Assembly: GCF_023276375.1 (NCBI RefSeq)
Contig: NZ_JALLPK010000001.1
Coordinates: forward strand, 186,001-250,000
DNA from: Halocatena marina
GTDB lineage: Archaea > Halobacteriota > Halobacteria > Halobacteriales > Haloarculaceae
Reading direction: 5' to 3'
Length of the DNA: 64,000 nucleotides
Shown: one piece after another, positions 1 to 7,618 of the stretch
Position numbering within the stretch: the stretch's first letter is position 1
Layout of the letters: the number at the start of each line of letters is the position of its first letter
Made by a program: the position numbers and the translations under genes
Notes under the pieces: generated by a model
What the model was told of the DNA's origin: nothing
The model's input: the letters and a program-made list of their open reading frames with translations, nothing else
Database searches by the model: none

Positions 1-510
1 CTCGGCATTCGAACGATCTTCAACGTTCTCGGTCCGTTGACGAATCCCGCTGGAGCGAGCGCACAGGTTGTCGGTGTATACAACCGCGAGCTCGTTGGCA
101 TCATCGCACGCGCGCTCGCCCGAATGGATATTGAACGAGCACTCGTTGTCCACGGCTCGGGTCTCGATGAGATCGCCATTCATGGCCCCACACGAGTTGC
201 TGAGATCACTGATGATGCAATCGAGGAGTACACCATCACGCCAGAAGATCTCGATCTCAAACAAGCCTCGATCGAGGCGGTTGCGGGTGGAACACCCAGT
301 GAGAACGCTGAGGCACTCAGTGGGATCGTGTCTGGTGAACTGACGGGGCCAAAGCGCGACATCGTGCTTGCGAACGCTGGAGCTGCTATCTACGTCGCTG
401 GCGAGGCGGACAGCATCGAATCGGGTGCCGAACGTGCCCGTGAGACGATCGAATCAGGTGCCGCTCGTGCGACACTCGACGAACTCCAATCCATCGCGGT
501 TGCCAAATAG
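1..510 (+). CDS. trpD: Anthranilate phosphoribosyltransferase, C-terminal part (5' end outside window)
   Basis: Transfers phosphoribosyl from PRPP to anthranilate, the second step of tryptophan synthesis from chorismate. The frame is open from base 1 and the first codons read through the family motif GPLTNPA, which normally lies mid-protein, so about the last 170 residues are present and the true start is upstream of the window. The later stretch with VVHGSGLDEIAIHGPT matches the family's C-terminal alpha/beta region. It is followed after 34 nt by trpF, with trpE and trpG next, so this is the front of a trpDFEG operon. The family call is secure; only the missing 5' part is unknown. Confidence 0.97.
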   Translation, partial: LGIRTIFNVLGPLTNPAGASAQVVGVYNRELVGIIARALARMDIERALVVHGSGLDEIAIHGPTRVAEITDDAIEEYTITPEDLDLKQASIEAVAGGTPSENAEALSGIVSGELTGPKRDIVLANAGAAIYVAGEADSIESGAERARETIESGAARATLDELQSIAVAK

Positions 511-544
511 CTCATATAAACACGTTGAACGACATTACCAATAC

Positions 545-1216
545 ATGAACAATCTACGTCGTACGGGACAAAAGCAGACGGATCAAACGAGCCAAACGCG
601 AATCAAGATTTGTGGTATCACGACGCAGAATGACCGCGATATTGCTGTCGCTGCTGGCGCGGATGCCGTCGGGTTCATCAGCGGTGTCACAGTCGAAACA
701 CCGCGGGAGGTCACGCCGGAGACGGCGGCCACTCTTGTTGCGACGACTCCTCCATTCGTTAGCACAGTCCTTGTAACCATGCCCGAACGGGTACACGATG
801 TCGTCGAACGCATCGAACACGTGCGTCCGGATATCGTTCAGGTCCATGGACTGTCTCCTGATGCCGTGGAATGTCTCTCGTCCATGACGACTACCGCCGT
901 GATCCCCGCTGTGACGGCAGCCGACACGGCGTGCTATGAACAGGTTGCAGACGCACTGCTTGTCGACTCATTGGACGAAAATGGTGCAGGAGGAACCGGA
1001 TCGACACACGATTGGGAACGCACGCGCGACAAAATCGAGAAGATCGACACTCCCGTCGTGCTTGCTGGTGGTCTCACCCCCGAAAACGTCTCACGTGCGA
1101 TTGAAATCGTCGATCCATACGGCGTGGATGTTGCAAGTGGTGTCGAACAGCGCGGTGGAAAGAAAGACGCCGACGCTGTTCGATCGTTCGTCGAACAGGC
1201 CCGGAGGGCAGTATGA
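545..1216 (+). CDS. trpF: Phosphoribosylanthranilate isomerase
   Basis: Isomerises N-(5'-phosphoribosyl)anthranilate to the 1-deoxyribulose form, the third tryptophan step. The protein has 223 residues, normal for the family. A TIM-barrel start is seen as RIKICGITTQNDRDIA, the loop VQVHGLS sits mid-protein, and the phosphate-binding loops PVVLAGGLTPENV and GVDVASGVEQRGG lie near the end. I chose the ATG at 545 because the open frame upstream overlaps trpD and carries no family sequence; even so the first ~20 residues are a charged, non-conserved leader. The TGA overlaps the ATG of trpE (ATGA), which implies translational coupling. Confidence 0.95.
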   Translation: MNNLRRTGQKQTDQTSQTRIKICGITTQNDRDIAVAAGADAVGFISGVTVETPREVTPETAATLVATTPPFVSTVLVTMPERVHDVVERIEHVRPDIVQVHGLSPDAVECLSSMTTTAVIPAVTAADTACYEQVADALLVDSLDENGAGGTGSTHDWERTRDKIEKIDTPVVLAGGLTPENVSRAIEIVDPYGVDVASGVEQRGGKKDADAVRSFVEQARRAV

Positions 1217-2901
1217 ACGGACACCGTGAGTCGAACGGAAAGAGAAACGAGATCGGGCACGCGACTGCAACTACGAGTGCAAGCACGACTATGGATCTCT
1301 CTCGGAGCGAGTTCGTCTCTCTCTCCGAGGACGATCGACCCGCTGTGATTCGAACGACGGCAGCGCTGGACAGCGACGTTGAGCCACTTGCAGCGTATGC
1401 TGCGCTAACCGAACACGATGACGCGTACGGATTTTTACTCGAAAGCGGTGAGAAGGTTGCCTCAAGCGACCCAGATGGAGCATTCACGTCTGCGACAGAG
1501 AACACCGACAGACACGCTCGCTACTCGTTCGTTGGGTACGATCCTGCTGCCGTTATCACTGTGATCGGTGATGAAGTGGATATCGAACTTCTCGACGATC
1601 GATACGAGGGGATCCTCAACACGACTGTTGAGGGTGACGTTCTCGAAACGCTCAGCTCTGTGCTTCCAGACGCTACCCTTCAGGGATTTCCCGATCGATC
1701 CCGGCGACAGCTCGATGGTGGGCTCGTCGGTGTGCTCGGCTACGACGCTGTATACGATCTCTTTCTCGAAGAGCGGGGATACGACCGTCCCGATACTCGC
1801 GTGCCCGACGCACAGTTCGTTCTGAGCGATACGACGCTCGTTTTCGATCACGTCGAGGACACCCTCGAACTCGTGTTCACGCCAGTTATCCGTCCTGATG
1901 AAGATGCGCGAGCAGTGTATGCCGATCTCGTTTCGGAGACAGAGCGCGTGCGTGCACTGCTGGCTGAGCATGGTGAGATCGAGACGGGTGGTTTCTCGAA
2001 GGAGGGTTCGGTCGCGGGGGACAAAGCGGAGTACGAAACCGCGGTTCGGCGGGCCAAAGAGCACGTTCTCGACGGAGACATCTATCAAGGTGTTATCTCC
2101 CGCACACGAGAGCTGTACGGAGAGATCGATCCACTTGGACTGTACAGTGCGCTTCGAGAGATCAACCCATCGCCGTACATGTATGTTCTCGGCTACGATG
2201 ACCTGACGATCGTCGGTGCCAGTCCGGAGACGCTCGTCTCAGTACAGAACGATGAGGTGATGATGTATCCACTTGCGGGGACGTGTAACCGGGGAAGTAG
2301 TCCTGTTGAGGATCGTCGGCTGGCGGGCGAAATGCTCGCTGATGAAAAGGAATGTGCAGAACACACGATGCTCGTCGATCTTGCGCGTAACGATGTCCGC
2401 CGCGTGAGTGAACCAGGAAGCGTTACCGTCGAGGAGTTCATGAACGTGTTCAAATATAGTCACGTTCAGCATATCGAGAGCACAGTCACGGGGATGCTCG
2501 CATCCGATTGCAACGCGTTTGATGCAACTCGGGCTGCATTCCCGGCGGGAACGCTGACTGGCGCGCCGAAGATACGAGCGATGGAAATCATCGCATCACT
2601 CGAAACCAGTCCACGCGGTGTCTACGGTGGTGGCGTGGGATACTACTCGTGGACCGGTGATGCAGACGTAGCGATCGTCATTCGAACTGCGACAATCGAG
2701 CATGGCGTGTGCGATGTCGCGGCTGGTTTCGATGACCGTGATCGGGTTACAGTTCAGGCGGGAGCTGGTATCGTCGCCGATAGCGACCCCACTGCGGAGT
2801 ACGAGGAAACAGAACAGAAAATGAATGGGGTGTTAGCCGCGCTATCGGAAATCGAGACCAACGAACCGGAGAATGTGAACCCACCAGAGGCAGGACGATG
2901 A
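1213..2901 (+). CDS. trpE: Anthranilate synthase component I
   Basis: Converts chorismate to anthranilate using ammonia delivered by TrpG. The chorismate-binding domain shows YPLAGTCNRG (near residue 353), the DEKECAEHTMLVDLARND block and AGTLTGAPKIRAMEII (near 446). An N-terminal LLES motif (near residue 76) followed by RYSFVGYDP corresponds to the region that binds tryptophan for feedback inhibition in the family. From the overlapping ATG at 1213 it is 562 residues; an internal ATG at 1291 would remove a Ser/Thr-rich leader of 26 residues and gives a more usual length, so the start is uncertain. Its stop overlaps the trpG start. Confidence 0.97.
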   Translation: MNGHRESNGKRNEIGHATATTSASTTMDLSRSEFVSLSEDDRPAVIRTTAALDSDVEPLAAYAALTEHDDAYGFLLESGEKVASSDPDGAFTSATENTDRHARYSFVGYDPAAVITVIGDEVDIELLDDRYEGILNTTVEGDVLETLSSVLPDATLQGFPDRSRRQLDGGLVGVLGYDAVYDLFLEERGYDRPDTRVPDAQFVLSDTTLVFDHVEDTLELVFTPVIRPDEDARAVYADLVSETERVRALLAEHGEIETGGFSKEGSVAGDKAEYETAVRRAKEHVLDGDIYQGVISRTRELYGEIDPLGLYSALREINPSPYMYVLGYDDLTIVGASPETLVSVQNDEVMMYPLAGTCNRGSSPVEDRRLAGEMLADEKECAEHTMLVDLARNDVRRVSEPGSVTVEEFMNVFKYSHVQHIESTVTGMLASDCNAFDATRAAFPAGTLTGAPKIRAMEIIASLETSPRGVYGGGVGYYSWTGDADVAIVIRTATIEHGVCDVAAGFDDRDRVTVQAGAGIVADSDPTAEYEETEQKMNGVLAALSEIETNEPENVNPPEAGR

Positions 2902-3482
2902 CTGAGACACGTGTCTGTTTTATTGACAACTTCGATTCGTTCACGTACAATCTTGTTGAGTACGTCAGCCAGCACGCTGATACCGAGGTGCTGCGCAACA
3001 CTGCCTCGCTCGATGACGTGCGCACAGTCGATCCAGATGCGATCGTCATCAGTCCGGGACCTGGTCACCCGAAAAACGACCGGGATATCGGCATCACGCT
3101 GGATGTGCTCACAGAGCTAAGTACTACAGTACCAACACTCGGGATCTGCCTTGGATTAGAGGCAGCCGTCTACGCGTACGGTGGAGCGATTGAGCACGCG
3201 CCAAAACCAGTCCACGGCAAAGCATTCCCGATCGAACACGACAGCAGTGGTGTATTCGATGGACTTGAGAATCCGCTTCGGGGTGGTCGATATCATTCGC
3301 TCGTTGCAACTGACATCCCAGCGTGTTTCGAAATCTCAGCGACTACCCAATCCGACGGGGTCGATCTCGTTATGGCAGTTCGCCACCGCGAATATCCGAT
3401 TAAGTGTGTACAATTTCATCCCGAAAGCGTGCTCACCAGCTCGGGTCATGCCCTCGTTCGGAACTTCCTTCAAACTGTGTAA
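2898..3482 (+). CDS. trpG: Anthranilate synthase component II, glutamine amidotransferase
   Basis: Class I glutamine amidotransferase that hydrolyses glutamine and passes ammonia to TrpE. It has 194 residues. The oxyanion/entry region is NFDSFTYNLVEY, the nucleophile is C84 in GICLGLEA, and the His/Glu of the triad are in QFHPES (H174, E176). Oddly, the usual GxCLGHQ motif reads GICLGLEA, so the conserved His-Gln after the nucleophile is replaced by Leu-Glu. Haloarchaea often carry more than one trpG/pabA-type subunit, so the position in the trp operon is the main reason for calling this trpG. The start overlaps the trpE stop as ATGA. Confidence 0.92.
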   Translation: MTETRVCFIDNFDSFTYNLVEYVSQHADTEVLRNTASLDDVRTVDPDAIVISPGPGHPKNDRDIGITLDVLTELSTTVPTLGICLGLEAAVYAYGGAIEHAPKPVHGKAFPIEHDSSGVFDGLENPLRGGRYHSLVATDIPACFEISATTQSDGVDLVMAVRHREYPIKCVQFHPESVLTSSGHALVRNFLQTV

Positions 3483-3506
3483 AGTAGAGATTTCGTCTCG
3501 ATAGAT

Positions 3507-3716
3507 CTACGCATTGTTCATCCGGAGGGTCGTCTCTGTACCGCAAATTTGGCACTTACTCACGCGGTAGGGCTCACGCGAGAACTGTGCGTTTTCGGTC
3601 TTATTGCTTTCAGTGAGAATCTGGAGTGAAACACTGTGTGACGTTTCTCTGTCGCACGTCGGGCACTCCTCGTAGATAGCATTCTGCTTCGATTGGTGCT
3701 TCGTTGCTCCCATCAA
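3507..3716 (-). CDS. Small zinc-ribbon protein
   Basis: A 69-residue protein with two CxxC knuckles (CPTC and CQIC) about 40 residues apart, a fold typical of the many small zinc beta-ribbon proteins of haloarchaea. It converges on trpG with a 24-nt gap, and its ATG is followed upstream by an AT-rich stretch. No catalytic residues can be seen; RNA, DNA or protein binding are all possible. The family assignment (one of the haloarchaeal DUF zinc ribbons) is from memory of the pattern and not tested. Confidence 0.7.
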   Translation of the reverse strand: MMGATKHQSKQNAIYEECPTCDRETSHSVSLQILTESNKTENAQFSREPYRVSKCQICGTETTLRMNNA

Positions 3717-3968
3717 CTCCTCCTACCACATACCGGGGTATAAAAACCTATCTCTGTTGGGGGTCGTTTACGTCGATTATCGCCGTACGGAAGCCGGTTT
3801 TAGCAGAGACTGTTTTAGATTGGACGAGAGAGTTTACAAACGTTTTTCCAACGGTTTACGGTGAAATCACATGCATAGGGCCACTATATTTAAGTATCAT
3901 CAACCAACCGTCGTGCCAGAAATAACGTGGTACGCTACGCTTAACGGTTCGCGGCACTCAGAAAGCGC

Positions 3969-4517
3969 ATGGACCAGGTGTTCGCCCCGTGGCGTATTGA
4001 GTGGGTCGAGCGTGGAGATGCGAACGATGACTCTGACGGGTGTGTGTTCTGTTCGTTGCCAGAACAAGCGAACGATCGAGAGAACTGGATCGTTGCTCGG
4101 AGTGAACACGCGTACGTCCTGCTCAACAATTATCCATACAATCCAGGACACGCAATGGTTATTCCATACAGCCACACTGGTGAGTACGGTGATCTCTCTG
4201 ATCAGGTGCTGCTTGACCATGCACGATTGAAACAGCGGACGTTTGAGGCGCTCGATCGTGCGCTCGACCCGAACGGCTTTAACGCAGGCTTGAATCTTGG
4301 ACGGGCCGCTGGTGGCTCGATCGGGGATCATCTTCACACGCACGTCGTCCCCCGTTGGGACGGAGATACGAACTTTATGCCAGTCATCGGTGACACGAAG
4401 GTCATCGTTGACGCCATCGAGAACACCTACGATCGACTTCACGAGGCGTTTTCAGCACAGGAGAGAACATACATAGCAGACTCGGGTGCAGTGAAAGTCG
4501 AAGCACAAAATGAGTGA
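3969..4517 (+). CDS. HIT-family nucleotide hydrolase/transferase
   Basis: Histidine-triad protein of 182 residues. The signature HLHTHVV (H121, H123, H125) is the catalytic nucleotidyl-transfer site; NYPYNPGHAMVIPYSHTG is the conserved strand region before it. CVFC near residues 25-28 may bind zinc as in other HIT proteins. Substrates in the family are AMP-lysine/adenylate conjugates or diadenosine polyphosphates; which one applies here cannot be read from the sequence. A TATA-like run lies near 3884-3894. Its stop overlaps the start of the cation-efflux gene (ATGA), so the two are co-transcribed. Confidence 0.95.
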   Translation: MDQVFAPWRIEWVERGDANDDSDGCVFCSLPEQANDRENWIVARSEHAYVLLNNYPYNPGHAMVIPYSHTGEYGDLSDQVLLDHARLKQRTFEALDRALDPNGFNAGLNLGRAAGGSIGDHLHTHVVPRWDGDTNFMPVIGDTKVIVDAIENTYDRLHEAFSAQERTYIADSGAVKVEAQNE

Positions 4518-5479
4518 ACGAAGCGACTTTCGCTTCGAATCACGTTCAAAGTGATATGGATCGGGACACCGCCCTTCGGCATGTCGGACTCCTTGTGTTG
4601 GGGATCAATGCCGTCCTCGCACTGGCAAAGGGTGGTGTTTATGTAACAACTGGGAGTATTGCTGTCGGTTCAGAGGCAGTGAACAGTCTCGCTGATGCCG
4701 TCTATAGCCTCGTCGTCGTCGCTGGTCTCTATGTGACGACCCAGCCGCCCGATACGACCCATCCCCACGGCCACGAGCGCATTGAACCGTTCGTCGCACT
4801 GTTTGTCGCGCTCGGAATCTTTGCCGCTGGCATTACTGTCCTCTGGAACGCTGTCCAGTCTATTTTGACTGGAACCGTCGCTGTTGCCGGTCTTCCAGCT
4901 ATCGGTGTTCTCGCTGGAGCCGCACTTGTGAAATACCTGCTCTATCGGTACTGTCTTCAGATGAGTGAGACGTATCACTCGCCCGCCATCAAGGCAGCCG
5001 CACTCGACAACCGCATTGATGTTTTTACGGCTGGCGCAGCACTCGTCGGTGTCGTCGGTGCTGATCTGGGGGTATTAGTCCTCGATCCGATCGCCGGTGC
5101 CATCGTCTCCGTGGGCATACTGTACACTGGTGTAGAGATCGTCATCGACAACTTCGGTTATCTCGTCGGTGTGGCACCTCCGGACGGTCTCCGAGAGGAG
5201 ATCCTCGACCGAGCGCTCGCTCACCCCGAAGTCAACGGCGTTCACGACGTCGTCCCTCATTACGTCGGTCCTGAGGTTGATGTGAGTCTCCACCTCGAAA
5301 TCGAAGGCAACCGGACGCTGATCGAAGCCCACGATATTGAAACGACAGTCGTCGAATCGATTCGAAATATCCCCGAGATCGATGATGTATTTGTTCATCT
5401 CGATCCAAAAGAACTCGGGGAATGGAAGGAAAATGAAAGCGGACGAATCGGGGCCGAAGAAAACGATGACAATGAATGA
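4514..5479 (+). CDS. Cation diffusion facilitator family transporter
   Basis: Divalent metal/proton antiporter of the CDF family, 321 residues, in the cytoplasmic membrane. About six hydrophobic segments occupy residues ~20-215, followed by the cytoplasmic ferredoxin-like dimer domain (~215-300) and an acidic tail. The TM2 metal site reads NSLAD (N57, D61) and the TM5 site DNRID (D165, D169). Zinc members normally carry His in these sites; the Asn/Asp-only quartet is closer to Mn(II)- or Fe(II)-type members, so Mn/Fe efflux is my inference. A HPHGHERIEP loop follows TM3 start. It is coupled to the HIT gene by a 4-nt overlap. Confidence 0.93.
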   Translation: MNEATFASNHVQSDMDRDTALRHVGLLVLGINAVLALAKGGVYVTTGSIAVGSEAVNSLADAVYSLVVVAGLYVTTQPPDTTHPHGHERIEPFVALFVALGIFAAGITVLWNAVQSILTGTVAVAGLPAIGVLAGAALVKYLLYRYCLQMSETYHSPAIKAAALDNRIDVFTAGAALVGVVGADLGVLVLDPIAGAIVSVGILYTGVEIVIDNFGYLVGVAPPDGLREEILDRALAHPEVNGVHDVVPHYVGPEVDVSLHLEIEGNRTLIEAHDIETTVVESIRNIPEIDDVFVHLDPKELGEWKENESGRIGAEENDDNE

Positions 5480-5641
5480 TGACGCTCAGATCTGGTGTTG
5501 GTCGTAATATGAAAGCACCTACTGCTAGACGGCAGTAATCGGCTACGTCTATCGTTGGTGAGAAACCGTCTCGTTTCGTCCGTCACTATACCTTGACGGT
5601 CAACTGCTCTACTGTCACGTACTCAGCTTTTCTTACTGAGC

Positions 5642-5818
5642 TCACATCTTGTCGTCGATCACCGTAACATCACACCGAATGTCCGCCATAATCCCACATT
5701 GTGGACAGCGCCGAACTCCGCTATTGACGTTTGTCATGATCATGTTACAGTCCCGACACAGGACGTTCGTGTAGGCGACAACCGGGCCGTCGGTGCTTGC
5801 AATGTCATCCTCTGTCAT
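5642..5818 (-). CDS. Small zinc-finger protein downstream of tfb
   Basis: About 58 residues with CRDC and CPQC knuckles, a compact zinc ribbon. The ATG at 5818 overlaps the last 14 nt of the tfb gene on the same strand; a start at 5836 would add six residues. The overlap points to co-transcription and coupled translation with tfb. Function unknown; small zinc ribbons next to general transcription factors may act in nucleic-acid or protein binding, but nothing in the sequence proves that. Confidence 0.68.
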   Translation of the reverse strand: MTEDDIASTDGPVVAYTNVLCRDCNMIMTNVNSGVRRCPQCGIMADIRCDVTVIDDKM

Positions 5819-6725
5819 CGGTCCCGTATTGGTCAATCAACTCCCGGTAGTGTGTCCTGATTGTCATTCGGGTAATATCTGCCACATTGCTGATCTCGTG
5901 TTGCGTGAGTTGCTCGCCGGTTAGACAGGCGCTGGCGTACAGCGCAGCGGCGGCCAGTCCTGCGGGGTGTTTGCCACTCGTGTAGGTTGTTCCCGACACC
6001 GTTTCGAGAATATCGTGCGCTTCTCTGTGAACGTCCTCGGAGCAATCGAGCTCGGATGCAAATCGAGGGAGGTAGGCAGTTGGATCGGATGGCTCAATCG
6101 CTAGTCCAAGCTCGGTGGAAATGACACGATACGCTCGTGCAATCCGCTGTCGTTCGACGCGCGCGACCGTCGTGACTTCATCGAGTGTACGTGGAATACC
6201 CTCCCGACGGGCAGCCGCATACACCGCGCTCGTGGCAATCCCTTCGATCGATCGCCCGATGAGGAGGTTCTCGGCAAGCGCGCGTCGATAGATAACGCTC
6301 GCAGTTTCACGAACGGGTTTGGGCAATCCAAGCGCACTCGACATCCGATTAATCTCTCCGAAGGCTTGCCTGAGATTCCGCTCTTTCGAATCACGAGTGC
6401 GGTACCGTTCGTCCCATGTCCGGAGACGCCGCATCTGTTGGCGCTTGCGCGAGCTGAGTCGTCGACCGTGTGCATCTCGGTCTTCTTGACTGATAACGGT
6501 CGATAGCCCCCTGTCGTGAAGCGACGCTGTCGTTGGCCGCCCGACTCGAGAACAGTCCTCACGTTCGCTTGCAGTGTATGCGGTCCATTCTGGACCGTGA
6601 TCGACGGTTCCTTCAGTGACGATTGTGCCGCATTCGGTGCAGACTGTTTCTCCGCGCTTTGGATCCGCTTCAACGTTCGAGTCACAGTGTGGACACGTTT
6701 GTTGACTTGGTAGTGATAGTTCCAT
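5805..6725 (-). CDS. tfb: Transcription initiation factor IIB (TFB), first copy in window
   Basis: Recruits RNA polymerase to TBP-bound promoters. It has 306 residues: N-terminal zinc ribbon with CPHC and CTEC (residues ~11-34), the B-reader/linker region (DHGPEWTAY, then RVGRPTTASLHDRGLST), and two cyclin repeats (~110-200 and ~205-300) with SIEGIATSAVYAA and HPAGLAAAALYAS. The linker differs in several positions from the second TFB at 44436-45440, so the two are diverged paralogues, as expected in haloarchaea with expanded TFB sets. A small zinc-ribbon gene overlaps its 3' end. Confidence 0.97.
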   Translation of the reverse strand: MELSLPSQQTCPHCDSNVEADPKRGETVCTECGTIVTEGTVDHGPEWTAYTASEREDCSRVGRPTTASLHDRGLSTVISQEDRDAHGRRLSSRKRQQMRRLRTWDERYRTRDSKERNLRQAFGEINRMSSALGLPKPVRETASVIYRRALAENLLIGRSIEGIATSAVYAAARREGIPRTLDEVTTVARVERQRIARAYRVISTELGLAIEPSDPTAYLPRFASELDCSEDVHREAHDILETVSGTTYTSGKHPAGLAAAALYASACLTGEQLTQHEISNVADITRMTIRTHYRELIDQYGTDDRG

Positions 6726-6760
6726 AATGTATTACGAACAGCGTGTTGGTCGTTTACCCA

Positions 6761-7084
6761 TCATCGATCGGAAAACGGCGTTTGTGAGTCATCAGACTCG
6801 ATACTGAACTCACGACGCCGCAGTTCGCGCTTGAGCGTGAATGGATCAATACTCGTCCGCTTCCATCTCTGATCGGGATTTTGACGGTCGGCGTGACTGT
6901 CGCTGTAGAGCACGGTAAACTCGTGAACGACTCCTTCTGGTGCTTTCACGTATGCGTCGAACTCGGGGTCATCGAAGGATACGACCACGCGCTCCTCACG
7001 AAGCAGTCGGATCACATCCTTGTCACTCTCTGCTTCTTTTCGGAGCGCAAACACCCCACTCTGTGACTTTGCGTGATCATTCAT
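6761..7084 (-). CDS. Hypothetical acidic protein upstream of tfb
   Basis: A 107-residue soluble, charged protein that I do not recognise. It contains a VVVSFDDPEFDAYVKAPEGV stretch and a basic patch LKRELRRREF near the C terminus. Codon use is like that of its neighbours and it ends 35 nt before tfb on the same strand, so it may share the transcript. The ATG at 7084 is preferred; an in-frame ATG at 7126 would add 14 residues but would place the start inside an inverted repeat (7101-7120). Confidence 0.58.
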   Translation of the reverse strand: MNDHAKSQSGVFALRKEAESDKDVIRLLREERVVVSFDDPEFDAYVKAPEGVVHEFTVLYSDSHADRQNPDQRWKRTSIDPFTLKRELRRREFSIESDDSQTPFSDR

Positions 7085-7100
7085 CTGTCTCTCCCTCAGT

Positions 7101-7120
7101 AGCAGTGAGCCGCCACTGCT
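7101..7120. promoter_or_regulatory. Inverted repeat before the 6761-7084 gene
   Basis: AGCAGTG and CACTGCT form a 7-bp stem with a 6-nt loop, 17 nt upstream of the preferred ATG at 7084 (reverse strand). It could be an operator or a 5'-leader hairpin. If translation starts at 7126 instead, the repeat would be coding and lose this meaning. Confidence 0.3.
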
Positions 7121-7193
7121 GTTCAATGCAGAAACTATTCGTATCTGTAGTCCGTTTTTGTGAACGCATCGGTATTATCTCGTTTCGACTCAG

Positions 7194-7514
7194 TTAGTCG
7201 TGGGCCGCTAATGTAGTGCTGATCGCTCCACCCTTTCGCCGGCGGTCGACGATTGCGAGGAGAGCGAATCGACACGATGCATCTGGTTCACACGACTGGA
7301 AACAAACACGACATAGCCCTCCTTTAATGTCACAATAGGGCGCATACAGCTGTCGTGCAGTAGTCCTCTCATGGTCGTGTGTTCTTGCTTGCCGGACGAT
7401 GCTGGACACATCGTCTCGGCAGTTTCCTGACAACTGGTGTACATCACGAACTTTTCGTTTGGTAACCAGTTGTACGCTCGTTAGCTTCGCACGGTCTCCA
7501 GAAACAAGCCACAT
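7194..7514 (-). CDS. Possible Cys-rich hypothetical protein
   Basis: A reading frame of up to 106 codons with six cysteines, four of them clustered (CRVCFQSC then C six residues on), which would suit zinc binding. I do not recognise it. The first ATG lies inside an ACATAT/ATATGT repeat that could itself be a TATA element, so translation may begin later. Composition does not settle whether it is real; competing frames exist in the same stretch. Confidence 0.35.
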   Translation of the reverse strand: MWLVSGDRAKLTSVQLVTKRKVRDVHQLSGNCRDDVSSIVRQARTHDHERTTARQLYAPYCDIKGGLCRVCFQSCEPDASCRFALLAIVDRRRKGGAISTTLAAHD

Positions 7515-7526
7515 ATACTTATATGT
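7511..7526. promoter_or_regulatory. AT-rich inverted repeat, possible TATA/operator
   Basis: ACATAT and ATATGT are separated by 4 nt. It lies between the divergent frames at 7194-7514 and 7619-8542 and reads as a TATA-like element on both strands. GAGATAATT occurs just after it (7529-7537) and again at 7600-7608, next to the XRE start. Confidence 0.3.
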
Positions 7527-7580
7527 TTGAGATAATTCACTTCATCTTAATTCGATTTAGTATTGCTCATGGTATCTAAT

Positions 7581-7594
7581 CCAAAATATTTTGG
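7581..7594. promoter_or_regulatory. Perfect 14-bp palindrome over the XRE core promoter
   Basis: CCAAAATATTTTGG is a perfect palindrome whose AT core sits 25-35 nt before the preferred ATG at 7619, the usual place of a haloarchaeal TATA box in a leaderless gene. A dimeric HTH protein encoded immediately downstream makes autorepression by binding here a reasonable inference. Confidence 0.5.
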
Positions 7595-7618
7595 TAGGTG
7601 AGATAATTGAGTGTGACT

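Noticed and set aside
1462..2088. 208-codon reverse-strand frame inside trpE
   Set aside because: Shadow of trpE; trpE has all its conserved motifs in the forward frame.
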